A stretch of DNA of 64,000 nucleotides from Intestinibacillus sp. Marseille-P6563. Lineage in GTDB: Bacteria > Bacillota > Clostridia > Oscillospirales > Butyricicoccaceae. The first letter of the stretch is position 1, and the number at the start of each line of letters is the position of its first letter. The position numbers and the translations under genes were made by a program. The notes beneath the pieces were generated by a model. That model was not told where the DNA came from. It did no database searches and worked only from the letters and a program-made list of their open reading frames with translations. Positions 50,353 to 59,467 of the stretch are shown piece by piece. Location: positions 186,001-250,000 of the forward strand of contig NZ_UWOD01000002.1 of assembly GCF_900604335.1 (NCBI RefSeq), read 5' to 3'.

Positions 50353-52428
50353 TTAGGATAGCGTGATGTTTCCAAGCGACTGGATCTGCACGTTGGTTAC
50401 GATCTCATTGAACGAAAGCACGGTCAGATCTGGATAGAACTGTTCCAGCAGCCGACTCAGATAGATGCGGATGATGTGGCTGGTCAACAGGATGGGCTTT
50501 TGCGACAAATCGGAAAACTTTTTGATATATTCGCCGATCTGCCCCAGGAGTGTCTGCATGACTTCGGGGCCCAGAGCCAGATATACGCCCTGGTCGTTCT
50601 TGGTCATGCTGGCAACCAGCTTTTTCTCTACATCGGCATCCAATGTGATCACGCTCAAACGGCCATCTTCGCAGAACCGATGGGTGATTGTCCGTCGAAG
50701 CTGTGCACGCACACTTTCGGTAATTAAGTCGGTATCCCTTGTGATGGCCAGCGCATCGACGGTGGTTTCCACGATGGTGCCCAAATCCTTGATCGGGATG
50801 CCTTCCTTGAGCAGATTGCACAGGATTTTTTCCAACATGGCATACGAAATGACGTTCGGGAAAGCCTCCTCCACAAGCTGGGGAGCGGTCCGTTTCAGGT
50901 TCTCCACCAACTGGATGGTTTCTGCACGGTTGAGCAGTTCATACGTGTGTTTTTTGACCGTTTCAGACAAATGCGTCAGCATAACCGACAAAGGATCGAT
51001 GACGGTATAGCCATAGATTTCGGCCATTTCCTTGTTCTCGGGCAAAATCCACCGGGACGGAATGCCATAGGCCGGTTCCACGGTTTCAATGCCTTCGATC
51101 TCACCCGCCGGATTGGACGGCTCCAGAGCCAAATAGTAATCCAGCAGGATTTCGCCGCGGGCGATTTCTTCGCCCTTGATTTTAATGACATACTGGTTGG
51201 TACCCAGCATGGAAGCATCGCGCAAGCGAATCGATGGGATCACAAAGCCCATTTCCTGCGCATATTGCCGGCGGAAAATCACGATACGGCTAATCAGCTT
51301 ACCGCCGCTCGATTCATCCACCAACGGAATCAAACTATATCCAAATTCCATCTCGATCGGCTCGACATGGATCAGAGAATAGACATTGTTGACATCCTTG
51401 TAGTAATCCATTTCCGACTGCTGGGCTTCGGCCTCCTTGCGGGCGGCCTCCTGCACAGCCGGAAGTTCCTCCTGCTGCTTTTCCAACATCTCCATCTTGT
51501 GTGCTACGCGACGGCTCAGGAGAATGAGCCCAGCCGAAATCAAAATCAGCTGTATATGCGGGGTGCCGGGCACAACCGCAAAAAGCGCCAAGATACCGCC
51601 TGCGATCATCAAGGCCCGGGGCTGTGCCAGGAACTGCTTGATGACGTCTTCGTTCAGGCTGCCTTCGGACACCGAACGGGTAACGATCATGCCTGTTGCG
51701 GTCGAAATCATCAGCGCCGGAAGCTGGGATACCAGACCGTCACCGATGGTCGCGATCGAATAGACGCTGAGCACTTCGCTGATGGTCATGCCCGACTGAA
51801 TCACACCGATGATCGAACCTGCGATAAAGTTGATCGCGGTGATGATGATCGACATGATCGCATCGCCTTTGACGATCTTGGTAGCACCGTCCATGGCGCC
51901 GTAGAAGTCCGATTCACGCTGGATCTTATTGCGGCGCAGCTTGGCTTCCTGCTCATTGATCAGGCCGGAAGACAGGTCGGCGTCGATCGCCATCTGTTTA
52001 CCGGGCATGGAGTCCAGGGTGAATCGCGCAGCAACTTCTGCAACGCGTTCGGCACCCTTGGTGATAACGATGAACTGCATCAAAACGATGATCAGGAAGA
52101 TGATGACACCGATGACGACGTTGCCTTGGATAACGAATTCACCGAATGCCTTGATGACCTGACCGGCATCGCCGCCGCGCGACAGAATCGAACGAGTGGA
52201 GGAGACATTGAGTCCCAACCGGAACAGCGTGGTAATGAGCAAAATCGATGGGAAAATCGAAAACTCAAGCGGCTCATGGATATTCATCGTGATAAGCAAG
52301 ATGATGAGTGCCAGAGCGATGTTGATGATAAAGAAAACATCGAGCAGGAACGGCGGGAGCGGAATCAGGATGAATAGTACGATGACCACTACGAACACCG
52401 ATATGACATTGTCAAAAATTCGTCTCAT
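50353..52428 (-). CDS. flhA: Flagellar biosynthesis protein FlhA
   Basis: A 691-residue export-gate protein. N-terminal eight-helix membrane domain with the FHIPEP-type region (ITKGAERVAEVAARFTLDSMPGKQMAIDADLSSGLI) and a large cytoplasmic C-terminal ring domain that binds chaperone-cargo complexes. Full length. It follows flhB by 36 bp and precedes fliA. Confidence 0.97.
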   Translation of the reverse strand: MRRIFDNVISVFVVVIVLFILIPLPPFLLDVFFIINIALALIILLITMNIHEPLEFSIFPSILLITTLFRLGLNVSSTRSILSRGGDAGQVIKAFGEFVIQGNVVIGVIIFLIIVLMQFIVITKGAERVAEVAARFTLDSMPGKQMAIDADLSSGLINEQEAKLRRNKIQRESDFYGAMDGATKIVKGDAIMSIIITAINFIAGSIIGVIQSGMTISEVLSVYSIATIGDGLVSQLPALMISTATGMIVTRSVSEGSLNEDVIKQFLAQPRALMIAGGILALFAVVPGTPHIQLILISAGLILLSRRVAHKMEMLEKQQEELPAVQEAARKEAEAQQSEMDYYKDVNNVYSLIHVEPIEMEFGYSLIPLVDESSGGKLISRIVIFRRQYAQEMGFVIPSIRLRDASMLGTNQYVIKIKGEEIARGEILLDYYLALEPSNPAGEIEGIETVEPAYGIPSRWILPENKEMAEIYGYTVIDPLSVMLTHLSETVKKHTYELLNRAETIQLVENLKRTAPQLVEEAFPNVISYAMLEKILCNLLKEGIPIKDLGTIVETTVDALAITRDTDLITESVRAQLRRTITHRFCEDGRLSVITLDADVEKKLVASMTKNDQGVYLALGPEVMQTLLGQIGEYIKKFSDLSQKPILLTSHIIRIYLSRLLEQFYPDLTVLSFNEIVTNVQIQSLGNITLS

Positions 52429-52464
52429 AGTTCCACCATTTCTGTACGAGTTTTTTTGCTAAAT

Positions 52465-53535
52465 TCAAAGGGTTTTATGATTGAGTTTATAGATGTAAAC
52501 AAGAACTTCGGCGACCGGACCATATTGGTCGGGCGGGATGATCCCACCGATTTCGGCCCCTGCATAGAGCGCCCGCGCCAGTGGCTTGTTTTCGACCACC
52601 GCGACATGATGTTCCTCTGCCACTGCGACGATGCGCAGCGCGATTTCATCCTGTCCCTTGGCCACAACCACGGGGGCGACATCTTTGCCGGGCCGGTATC
52701 GCAGCGCGACAGCAAAGTGGGTCGGGTTACGGATGACCACATCCGCGCCCGGGACGGCCTGCATCATACGGGACTGGGCCATCTTGCGCTGCAATTCTTT
52801 GATTTTACCTTTGACTTTCGGATCGCCTTCGGTCTGTTTATATTCTTCTTTAATTTCCTCTTTGGTCATGCGCAGGTCACGTTCAAACTGCCAGCGCTGG
52901 TAAAGATAATCGAAAAAGGAAATGACGACAAATGCTATGCCGACCTCCACCAGCAGTTGGAAACCCAAATCCCGCATGGAGGCAAGCGAAACACCGATGT
53001 CGGAATCCATATACTGCGAAAATTGCAGCAGGGACCCACTGACAAATCGATAAATCAGGATCAACAAGATCGTAATCTTGAGTACATTTTTGAAAACTTC
53101 AACGATACTTTTCAGCGAAAATAATCGTTTGATTCCTTCCAAAGGGTTCAGCCGGTTAAACTTGGGCCGCAGAGCCTCAAACGAAACCAGCAGCTTGGTC
53201 TGTGCAAAAGTTGCCACCACAGCCGCCAGGACCGTAGCCAGCAGCGGCAGCGCCGAAGCTTTTGCCACGGTGCCGATCATATGGCTGGCCAGTTCGCTTC
53301 CGACCTCATTCAAGCCCTGATTGGGTACATTACCAATCACCTGGAAGCAATACTGGATGAACTCATCCAGAGCGCTGACCATAATGGGGATGCCAAACCG
53401 CAGTGCGATATAGCTGGCGAATAACGTCGCAACCGCAACCACATCCTGGCTGAACATGACGTTACCTTTTTTTCGTTCGTCACGTCTTCGTTTTGGTGTG
53501 GCCTTTTCGGTCTTTTCACCCGCTCCGCCCGGCAT
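52465..53535 (-). CDS. flhB: Flagellar biosynthesis protein FlhB
   Basis: A 356-residue export-gate protein that switches substrate specificity from rod/hook to filament type. Begins with the polar EKTEKATPKRRRDERKKGNV segment, has four membrane helices, and the autocleavage motif NPTH (VIRNPTHFAVALRY) at about residues 265-268. A separate FhlB-like gene is at 37200-37517. Follows fliR by 24 bp. Confidence 0.97.
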   Translation of the reverse strand: MPGGAGEKTEKATPKRRRDERKKGNVMFSQDVVAVATLFASYIALRFGIPIMVSALDEFIQYCFQVIGNVPNQGLNEVGSELASHMIGTVAKASALPLLATVLAAVVATFAQTKLLVSFEALRPKFNRLNPLEGIKRLFSLKSIVEVFKNVLKITILLILIYRFVSGSLLQFSQYMDSDIGVSLASMRDLGFQLLVEVGIAFVVISFFDYLYQRWQFERDLRMTKEEIKEEYKQTEGDPKVKGKIKELQRKMAQSRMMQAVPGADVVIRNPTHFAVALRYRPGKDVAPVVVAKGQDEIALRIVAVAEEHHVAVVENKPLARALYAGAEIGGIIPPDQYGPVAEVLVYIYKLNHKTL

Positions 53536-53559
53536 TTTGTTCCCCCCTTTGGGTGCTCA

Positions 53560-54336
53560 TCAGACCGATGCCATCATTCGCATCGCATCTTCAATGGATA
53601 CTAACATTTGCTTTTCCAGGCTCAGGATAAATTCGCCAACGAGCGGCAGCAAAAGGATGACCAATCCCATACCCAGGATGATCTTCAATTCAAAGTTGAT
53701 CGCAAATACGTTGATCTGCGGAATGACCTTCATCAAAATACCCATACCCAGCTGACCGATCAATTCGGCCGCGAGAATGGGTAAGCTTAGTTTTATCGCC
53801 AGCACCGTGCACGATACGAACATTTCGAGCACATAGGTCACTGCCTGCGGGCCAAACATCACGCTGCCAAACGGAATGACCTGCCCGGAATTGAGCAAGA
53901 TGCGCAACAGCGTGATATGGCCGCCTGCTGCAAAGAACAGCAGCACCATCATGATTTGATAGATCGTGCCGGTCATGGAAACGTTCGTGCCCATCGAAGG
54001 GTCGTATGTTTCCGACATACTCATGCCCATCTGCGTATCGATGAGATTGCCGGCCTGCAAAACCACATAAAAAAAGAAATGCACCAAAAGAGCAACCAGA
54101 TACCCAAGCGCCAGTTCCAGCAGCAGTCTGACCGCCAATTCAATCACCGTTGTCGGGATCGCTGGCGGTGTGTTGGCCGTCAGAGAATAGACACTGATGG
54201 CCATCACCAGACTCACGCCTGCCTTCACCATCGCCGGGACCTCGGACCGGCCACCCCACAAGGGGTTAAACACAACAAATCCCGTCATCCGCATCAAAAT
54301 GAATAAGAAGAGTGTTAATTGTGCTTGGTCGATCAT
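53560..54336 (-). CDS. fliR: Flagellar biosynthesis protein FliR
   Basis: A 258-residue membrane component of the FliPQR export gate. Begins LTLFLFILMRMTGFVVFNPLWGGRSEVPAMVKAG, with conserved Pro/Arg-Pro type features and six predicted helices. Follows fliQ by 15 bp. Length normal. Confidence 0.95.
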   Translation of the reverse strand: MIDQAQLTLFLFILMRMTGFVVFNPLWGGRSEVPAMVKAGVSLVMAISVYSLTANTPPAIPTTVIELAVRLLLELALGYLVALLVHFFFYVVLQAGNLIDTQMGMSMSETYDPSMGTNVSMTGTIYQIMMVLLFFAAGGHITLLRILLNSGQVIPFGSVMFGPQAVTYVLEMFVSCTVLAIKLSLPILAAELIGQLGMGILMKVIPQINVFAINFELKIILGMGLVILLLPLVGEFILSLEKQMLVSIEDAMRMMASV

Positions 54337-54351
54337 GTGTATCCCCTTCGG

Positions 54352-54612
54352 TTATCCCAACATTTGCGTGAAAATCATCCGTGTAAACTCCTGCATGGTG
54401 GTCAGCATCCAATTGCCGCCAATCAGCATAAATGCAATGACAAGCAGGAGTTTTGGAACAAACGTCAACGTTTGTTCATGGATCTGTGTTGCGGCCTGAA
54501 AGATGGCGATCAGGATACCGACTGCCATACTTGCAATCAGCATTGGGCCGCCGAGCTTCAACGCGACCCAAATGCCTTGCCGCAAAAGATCAATGATTTG
54601 ATTCTGATCCAA
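54352..54612 (-). CDS. fliQ: Flagellar biosynthesis protein FliQ
   Basis: An 86-residue export-gate subunit with two membrane helices; GPMLIASMAVGILIAIFQAATQIHEQTLTFVPKLL is the family core. Lies between fliP and fliR. Confidence 0.96.
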   Translation of the reverse strand: MDQNQIIDLLRQGIWVALKLGGPMLIASMAVGILIAIFQAATQIHEQTLTFVPKLLLVIAFMLIGGNWMLTTMQEFTRMIFTQMLG

Positions 54613-54633
54613 GACCTATCCTCCTTTTCCCCG

Positions 54634-55299
54634 TCAGCGGAAGCCCTGCGCCAGCGTGGAAAACAAAAGCTGCCAGCCATCCACTGTGATAAACAGCAGT
54701 AATTTAAACGGCATGGAGATCATCGACGGCGGCAACATGATCATACCCATACTCATCAGGGTCGATGAAACAATGATATCGATCAGCAAAAACGGAATGA
54801 ACAGGAAAAAGCCGATTTGGAACGCGGTTTTGAGTTCGCTCGTCATGTAGGATGGAATGACCACCCGCATGGCAAGCTGCATCGCTTCCTCATCGTTTGC
54901 CGGTTCGTCGACCTGTGCCAGATCACAAAACAGCCGCAAAGACGATTCCTCGGTATTGCGCAGCATAAATTCCTTCAGCGGCTGCTTGGCCCGATTGATC
55001 GCTTCTTCCTGCGTGATTTCCTGACGGGTATAGGGATCATAGGCATTTTGTTTGATGTCCGTCAGAACGGGGTTCATGATGAACAAGGTCAGGAACAGGG
55101 CAATCCCAATCAGCACCATATTCGGCGGGTTTTGCTGTGTGCCCATCGCGGTCCGCAAAAAGGACAGCGAAATGATGATTCGGGTAAACGAAGTCATCAT
55201 AATCAGGATCGAGGGCAGCAAGGTGATGATGGTTGTGAGGAATAGGATCTCCAGTGTTTGCACACTGTCGCCGTTTACATTGATTAGACCTTCCGGCAT
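54634..55299 (-). CDS. fliP: Flagellar biosynthesis protein FliP
   Basis: A 221-residue export-gate subunit. Signatures include MTSFTRIIISLSFLRTAMGTQQNPPNMVLIGIALFLTLF and FQIGFFLFIPFLLIDIIVSSTLMSMGMIMLPP. It is shorter at the N terminus than enterobacterial FliP, lacking a cleavable signal peptide, as is common in Clostridia. Follows fliO by 12 bp. Confidence 0.96.
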   Translation of the reverse strand: MPEGLINVNGDSVQTLEILFLTTIITLLPSILIMMTSFTRIIISLSFLRTAMGTQQNPPNMVLIGIALFLTLFIMNPVLTDIKQNAYDPYTRQEITQEEAINRAKQPLKEFMLRNTEESSLRLFCDLAQVDEPANDEEAMQLAMRVVIPSYMTSELKTAFQIGFFLFIPFLLIDIIVSSTLMSMGMIMLPPSMISMPFKLLLFITVDGWQLLFSTLAQGFR

Positions 55300-55311
55300 G
55301 TACGATCCCCC

Positions 55312-55671
55312 TTACGGTTTCTTGCTTTTCCGATGCAGCGCATCGAGAATATCGGAAAATTTGAGCGTTTCTACGCTTCCCTGCCCCGAACTGTCTGTCC
55401 GCCAATGGTGTGCCTCTTCTTCGGTCAGTTCGGCAATCGTTGTGATATGTTCTCCCGAAATGCCAAGAACAAACCAGCGGGACCCCACACGAACCACGGT
55501 CAGCATCTTGTTTTGTCCCAGCGGCAGACGATCATAAACCTGCATGTGTCGGCCGCCGGTCCGCATCCGTATGTTATTGCCCGCAGCAATGCGCCGTGTG
55601 AACCAGTAGGCCAGGTATAAAATCACCACGACGCACAGCAGCATCCCAATCAGCGAAAGCCAATCCTTCAT
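55312..55671 (-). CDS. fliO: FliO-like flagellar membrane protein
   Basis: A 119-residue protein with one N-terminal membrane helix (residues 5-24) and a cytoplasmic domain with DRLPLGQNKMLTVVRVGSRWFVLGISGEHITTIAEL, the typical FliO/FliZ beta motif. FliO assists FliP assembly. Located between cheY and fliP as expected. Confidence 0.88.
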   Translation of the reverse strand: MKDWLSLIGMLLCVVVILYLAYWFTRRIAAGNNIRMRTGGRHMQVYDRLPLGQNKMLTVVRVGSRWFVLGISGEHITTIAELTEEEAHHWRTDSSGQGSVETLKFSDILDALHRKSKKP

Positions 55672-55678
55672 CTGTAAA

Positions 55679-56044
55679 TTACGGCTGGCCGACGATCGAG
55701 CTTACGGTTTTGATGATACGATCGGGCTTAAACGGCTTTACGATAAAGTCCTTAGCACCCGATTTGATTGCTTCGATAACCATGGCCTCCTGGCCCATGG
55801 CCGAGCACATAACGACCGATGCATTGGGATCGGACTTGCGGATCTCCTTGAGTGCCTGCAAGCCGTCCATGTTCGGCATGGTGATGTCCATAATAACCAG
55901 ATCCGGATGGATCTCCGCATATTTTGCGACTGCTTCTGCGCCATCGCTTGCTTCAACGGTATCCGAATATCCATTTTCATTGAGCGTATTTTTTACCATC
56001 ATTCGCATAAATGCGGCGTCATCCACCAAAAGAATCTTTGCCAT
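55679..56044 (-). CDS. cheY: Chemotaxis response regulator CheY
   Basis: A 121-residue single receiver domain: acidic pair in KILLVDDAAFMR, phospho-Asp in DLVIMDITMPNMDG, conserved Thr/Ser replaced region SVVMCSAMG and Lys in FIVKPFKPDRI. Start ATG 56044 gives the standard length; an ATG four codons upstream overlaps the AAAGGATGGG site. Placed between fliY and fliO, as in Bacillus. Confidence 0.95.
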   Translation of the reverse strand: MAKILLVDDAAFMRMMVKNTLNENGYSDTVEASDGAEAVAKYAEIHPDLVIMDITMPNMDGLQALKEIRKSDPNASVVMCSAMGQEAMVIEAIKSGAKDFIVKPFKPDRIIKTVSSIVGQP

Positions 56045-56099
56045 TGTTGTACCCATCCTTTTCTTGTTTAAAAGATTTTATGTATCAAGCCCCTGGCCA

Positions 56100-57611
56100 T
56101 TAAAGGTCTTCCAGAGCCAGCGGTTCAATGATTTCTGCAATGCGCAGTCCAAAGCTATCATCGACTACGACGATATCGCCTTTGGCGATGCATTTGCCAT
56201 TGACATACAGGTCTGCACGGTCACCCGCCAAGCGGTCCAAAACGACCAGCGAACCCTTTGTATAATTGAGGATATCCTTGACGCGACGTCTGGTGCGGCC
56301 AATTTCGACGGCCACATCCACCGGCACGGTCATCAGAAGATCCAGATTGCTTTCCTGCTCTTCGCTCAGCTGAGTTGTCTGCGAATCCAGGGTCGGCATT
56401 TCCGGCTTGGTTGTTTTGATCATCTTGGGCTCTGCCGGTTTTTGCTGCGGTGCCTGCTGCTGCGGCGGCATGCCATAATACATCGGCGGATAGCCATACG
56501 GCGGATACGGCATACCAGCATACGGCTGCATCATATTCGGAGCACCAGCCTGCGGCTGCATCGGCTGCTGCATTTGTGCTGCCGGCTGCATCGGAACCGC
56601 TTGCTGCATTTGCTGCGGCATCTGCTGTGCTACGGGCTGCTGCGGCATTTGCATGGGAGGCATCTGTGCCGGTTGCTGCTGTGGCTGCGGTGCAGCGGCC
56701 GCGGGCTGCTCGGGCTGCGGGCTGGCCGGAGCCGGAGCCGGTTCACTCGCTGCAGCTCTCGCCATCAACCGTTCGATTTCTTCCTGGCTGAGGGTCGCCC
56801 CGCCGCCGGCATCGCTGCTTGCTGCGGCCGGTTCAGGCGCCGGAGCCGGTGCCGGTTCGCTCGGTGCAGCGCTCGCCATCAAGCGCTCGATCTCTTCCTG
56901 GCTGAGGGTTGCCCCGCCGCCAGCATCACTGCTTGCTGCCGGTGCTTCTACCGGCTGCTCGGCTGCGGGCGGTGCCACCGCCGGTGCCGGTTCGCCCTCT
57001 GGCAGGCCAACATCGGCGCCGCCGATGCCAAAGCCTTGCAGCAGTTCCCGAACCAGATCCATGCTCAATGCGCTCATGAACTCGCTTTCGACCGCATCTT
57101 CGATCGACAGCTGGAACCGAACGACAACCAGCATGCCATCTGCCGGGAAGTATTTCTCGATAAATTCATCCAGACTTTGGATTTCAAAAGCCTTCGGCGT
57201 CGAAATATTGACCATACGGCTCAGGAAATCCGACATGGCTGTCGATGCAGCGCCCATCATCTGGTTCATGACCTCACAGATGGCGCTCATGTTCAGCTCA
57301 TTGATCTGAAAATCTTCATCGTCTGTGGATGTGCCCATGAGGATATCGACAATGGCACGCACGTCGCTGCGCTTGAGCAGCATGATGTTGCTGCCGCTCA
57401 GACCTGCCACATAGTCGATCTTCACGCCGATTGCCGGCTGCACATCCCCCAACGAGAATTCACTGGCTGAAACTACACTTACCGTCGGTGTCGTGATATC
57501 CACACGCCTTGCGAGCATATTGGAAACCGCGGTCGCAGAGGAGCCAAGACTGATGTTAAAAATTTCTCCAATCGCATCAATCGCCATTGGACTAAACAAA
57601 CTCGATCCCAT
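56100..57611 (-). CDS. fliY: Flagellar motor switch phosphatase FliY (CheC-FliN fusion)
   Basis: A 503-residue fusion. Residues 1-200 are CheC-like with two phosphatase motifs (IGEIFNISLGSSATAVSNML and MSAICEVMNQMMGAASTAMSDFL). Residues 210-385 are a Pro/Ala/Gln/Met-rich linker containing an exact duplication of a 38-residue unit with LSQEEIERLM. The C-terminal 80 residues are the FliN domain (LLMTVPVDVAVEIGRTRRRVKDIL). FliY is a C-ring component that also dephosphorylates CheY. The linker is longer than in usual FliY (about 370-400 residues overall). Follows fliM by 8 bp. Confidence 0.94.
   Translation of the reverse strand: MGSSLFSPMAIDAIGEIFNISLGSSATAVSNMLARRVDITTPTVSVVSASEFSLGDVQPAIGVKIDYVAGLSGSNIMLLKRSDVRAIVDILMGTSTDDEDFQINELNMSAICEVMNQMMGAASTAMSDFLSRMVNISTPKAFEIQSLDEFIEKYFPADGMLVVVRFQLSIEDAVESEFMSALSMDLVRELLQGFGIGGADVGLPEGEPAPAVAPPAAEQPVEAPAASSDAGGGATLSQEEIERLMASAAPSEPAPAPAPEPAAASSDAGGGATLSQEEIERLMARAAASEPAPAPASPQPEQPAAAAPQPQQQPAQMPPMQMPQQPVAQQMPQQMQQAVPMQPAAQMQQPMQPQAGAPNMMQPYAGMPYPPYGYPPMYYGMPPQQQAPQQKPAEPKMIKTTKPEMPTLDSQTTQLSEEQESNLDLLMTVPVDVAVEIGRTRRRVKDILNYTKGSLVVLDRLAGDRADLYVNGKCIAKGDIVVVDDSFGLRIAEIIEPLALEDL
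56761..56988 (-). repeat. Tandem 114-bp coding repeat in fliY
   Basis: Two in-frame copies (56761-56874 and 56875-56988), each encoding a unit with DAGGGATLSQEEIERLMA and an Ala/Pro tail, nearly identical in protein but with silent differences in DNA. Confidence 0.85.
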
Positions 57612-57619
57612 TTTTATTG

Positions 57620-58642
57620 CTACTCTCCTTTATCCTGCAAGTGATCCAATTCGGGCAACACATACGTCTGGTCTATCCGAACCGCTTTGTTTTTTTGGAA
57701 CACGCCCATTTTACCGTCAAACCAACGTTTTCCCCCGATATTTAGGAAGACTTTGGAATCCTTTGGCTGATCCAAACAGATCACATCGCCCACATGCAGA
57801 TGAAAAATATCCGCTAGTTGCAGCGTTGTATGTTGGAATTCTGCCGTGATCTCCAATTCCGAGCCACGCAGATAATCCATGATCTCTTCACTATCCTGCT
57901 TGTTCGGCTGGCGCAGGCTGGCTGTTTCCCGGTTCATTTGACCGAAAATATCGCTTAACATCGTTCCGGGTAAGCAGATACTGAATCGTCCCTTGCTTAC
58001 CGGGGTTCGAATGGTCAGACCCACGATCACAACCGCTTCTTCCAAGCCGATCAACTGTACCAAGGTCGGGTTGACCTCGATGCGTTGAAAGTTGAAATCA
58101 ATATCAATATAATTTCGCCAGGCATTGGATAAGCCTTCTACCAGATTTCCCATAAAGTCCGCATAGAGCCGCAGCTCAATGTCCGTATATTGGTAATCCG
58201 ATCCGACTTCGCCTTCGACGTCCCCGCTTCCGCCCAATAGCCGGTCGATCATACTGAGCATGATGCCGGTCGTGATGTGGAACAGAATCGGTTCCTTATC
58301 GGCTGCATCGTCTATGGAATTATCCACCAAGGTGAGTACATCTCGTTCGGAAAGCGCATTGGAGAATTCAAAATACCGCAATTCCTCGACCGATTCGACT
58401 TCCAGCTCGCACGACATATGCAGCAAGGCGCTGAACCGGGAGGATAAAATTCGCACATAGCTTTCAAAGACGCTGCTGATCATCTTTAGACGATCGCGTG
58501 TGAATTTCTTTGGACTGTAAAAGTCATATTTGGGGTATTTTTCTTCATCCGATTTTTCCGTATCCGATGACATATCCATCTCGCCATTTCGCGCAGCGGA
58601 CAACAATGCGTCAATCTGGCTTTGCGATAAAACTTCAGGCAT
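57620..58642 (-). CDS. fliM: Flagellar motor switch protein FliM
   Basis: A 340-residue C-ring protein. The N-terminal CheY-P docking peptide LSQSQIDALLSAA (residues 5-17) is intact, followed by the CheC-like middle domain (FESYVRILSSRFSALLHMSCELEV; LLGGSGDVEG) and a C-terminal SPOA domain. Follows motB by 25 bp; fliL, often found here, is absent. Confidence 0.96.
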   Translation of the reverse strand: MPEVLSQSQIDALLSAARNGEMDMSSDTEKSDEEKYPKYDFYSPKKFTRDRLKMISSVFESYVRILSSRFSALLHMSCELEVESVEELRYFEFSNALSERDVLTLVDNSIDDAADKEPILFHITTGIMLSMIDRLLGGSGDVEGEVGSDYQYTDIELRLYADFMGNLVEGLSNAWRNYIDIDFNFQRIEVNPTLVQLIGLEEAVVIVGLTIRTPVSKGRFSICLPGTMLSDIFGQMNRETASLRQPNKQDSEEIMDYLRGSELEITAEFQHTTLQLADIFHLHVGDVICLDQPKDSKVFLNIGGKRWFDGKMGVFQKNKAVRIDQTYVLPELDHLQDKGE

Positions 58643-58667
58643 AATACAACAAATCCTTTAATCTTAC

Positions 58668-59432
58668 TTACTCATTGCCCTCTCGAACGGAAAAATACTT
58701 GTCAACTCCATTTTCCGCACTTTCCGGATCCAGTCCTGTGATCATGATCTCAACTCTCCGGTTGCGGGCACGCTCTTCCTTCGTATCAAAACCAGCGATC
58801 GGACGCCACTGTCCATATCCAACACTGACTAACTTGTCCGGATCAAGGATGTTTTTCTCCTGTAAATAAACTGTGACCGCCGCTGCACGGTTGGAAGCTA
58901 GAAAACGGTCCACGGTTGGATTGTTTGCTTGTGTCGGGGAACCCTGCGAGGTATGTCCCATGACACGCAACTCATCGATCAATTGGCTTTCCGGCGCGAT
59001 TGCCTGTGCAACCTGATCGAGCATAAGCTTACCGGAATCCATCAGCGTAAAGCTGCCGCCTTCAAAAAATACAGCATCCTGGAAGGTGATAAATACATAA
59101 TCTGCGCCGCGGGTTACGGCCATCTGTTCGTTTAGGTTGTTTTTATCACTGTAATCTTTCAGGGCCATCGCCATCTGATCGAGCGCCTGATTGACTTCTT
59201 CCTCTGTAATCGTATCCTTTTCTTCATTTTCCAGCCCAGTTCCCTGACCCGGAGTCCCCATTGTTTCCGAGGTGGTTTCCCGCTGGAAACTTTGCACGAT
59301 CATTGCCCATTTGGTTTCATTGATCGTCGACATGCTATACAGCAGAACAAAGAAGCAGAGAAGCAACGTGACCATATCGCCATATGTATCCTGCCAGTTC
59401 GCGCCGCCTCCGCCTTTTCTCCGTCTCTTCAT
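58668..59432 (-). CDS. motB: Flagellar motor stator protein MotB
   Basis: A 254-residue stator subunit. One membrane helix with the proton/ion-conducting Asp at 19 in TYGDMVTLLLCFFVLLYS, a linker, and an OmpA-like peptidoglycan-binding domain (GHTSQGSP, SNRAAAVTVYL, SVGYGQWRPI, NRRVEIMI). Coupled with motA, 35 bp upstream. Confidence 0.95.
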   Translation of the reverse strand: MKRRRKGGGGANWQDTYGDMVTLLLCFFVLLYSMSTINETKWAMIVQSFQRETTSETMGTPGQGTGLENEEKDTITEEEVNQALDQMAMALKDYSDKNNLNEQMAVTRGADYVFITFQDAVFFEGGSFTLMDSGKLMLDQVAQAIAPESQLIDELRVMGHTSQGSPTQANNPTVDRFLASNRAAAVTVYLQEKNILDPDKLVSVGYGQWRPIAGFDTKEERARNRRVEIMITGLDPESAENGVDKYFSVREGNE

Positions 59433-59467
59433 AGCCCTGTATCATCCCCTCACTGAGAGCCTTCGTG

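Noticed and set aside
50947-52377. A 476-codon open frame opposite flhA
   Set aside because: Antisense shadow of a well-conserved gene, Asp/His-rich composition with no recognisable fold.
56761-56988. CRISPR-like or mobile repeat in the fliY region
   Set aside because: Two adjacent in-frame coding copies with silent differences; no spacers and no cas genes in the window.
55710-57470. A 586-codon open frame opposite cheY and fliY
   Set aside because: Low-complexity antisense of the Pro/Ala/Gln-rich FliY linker; no domain or ribosome-binding site.
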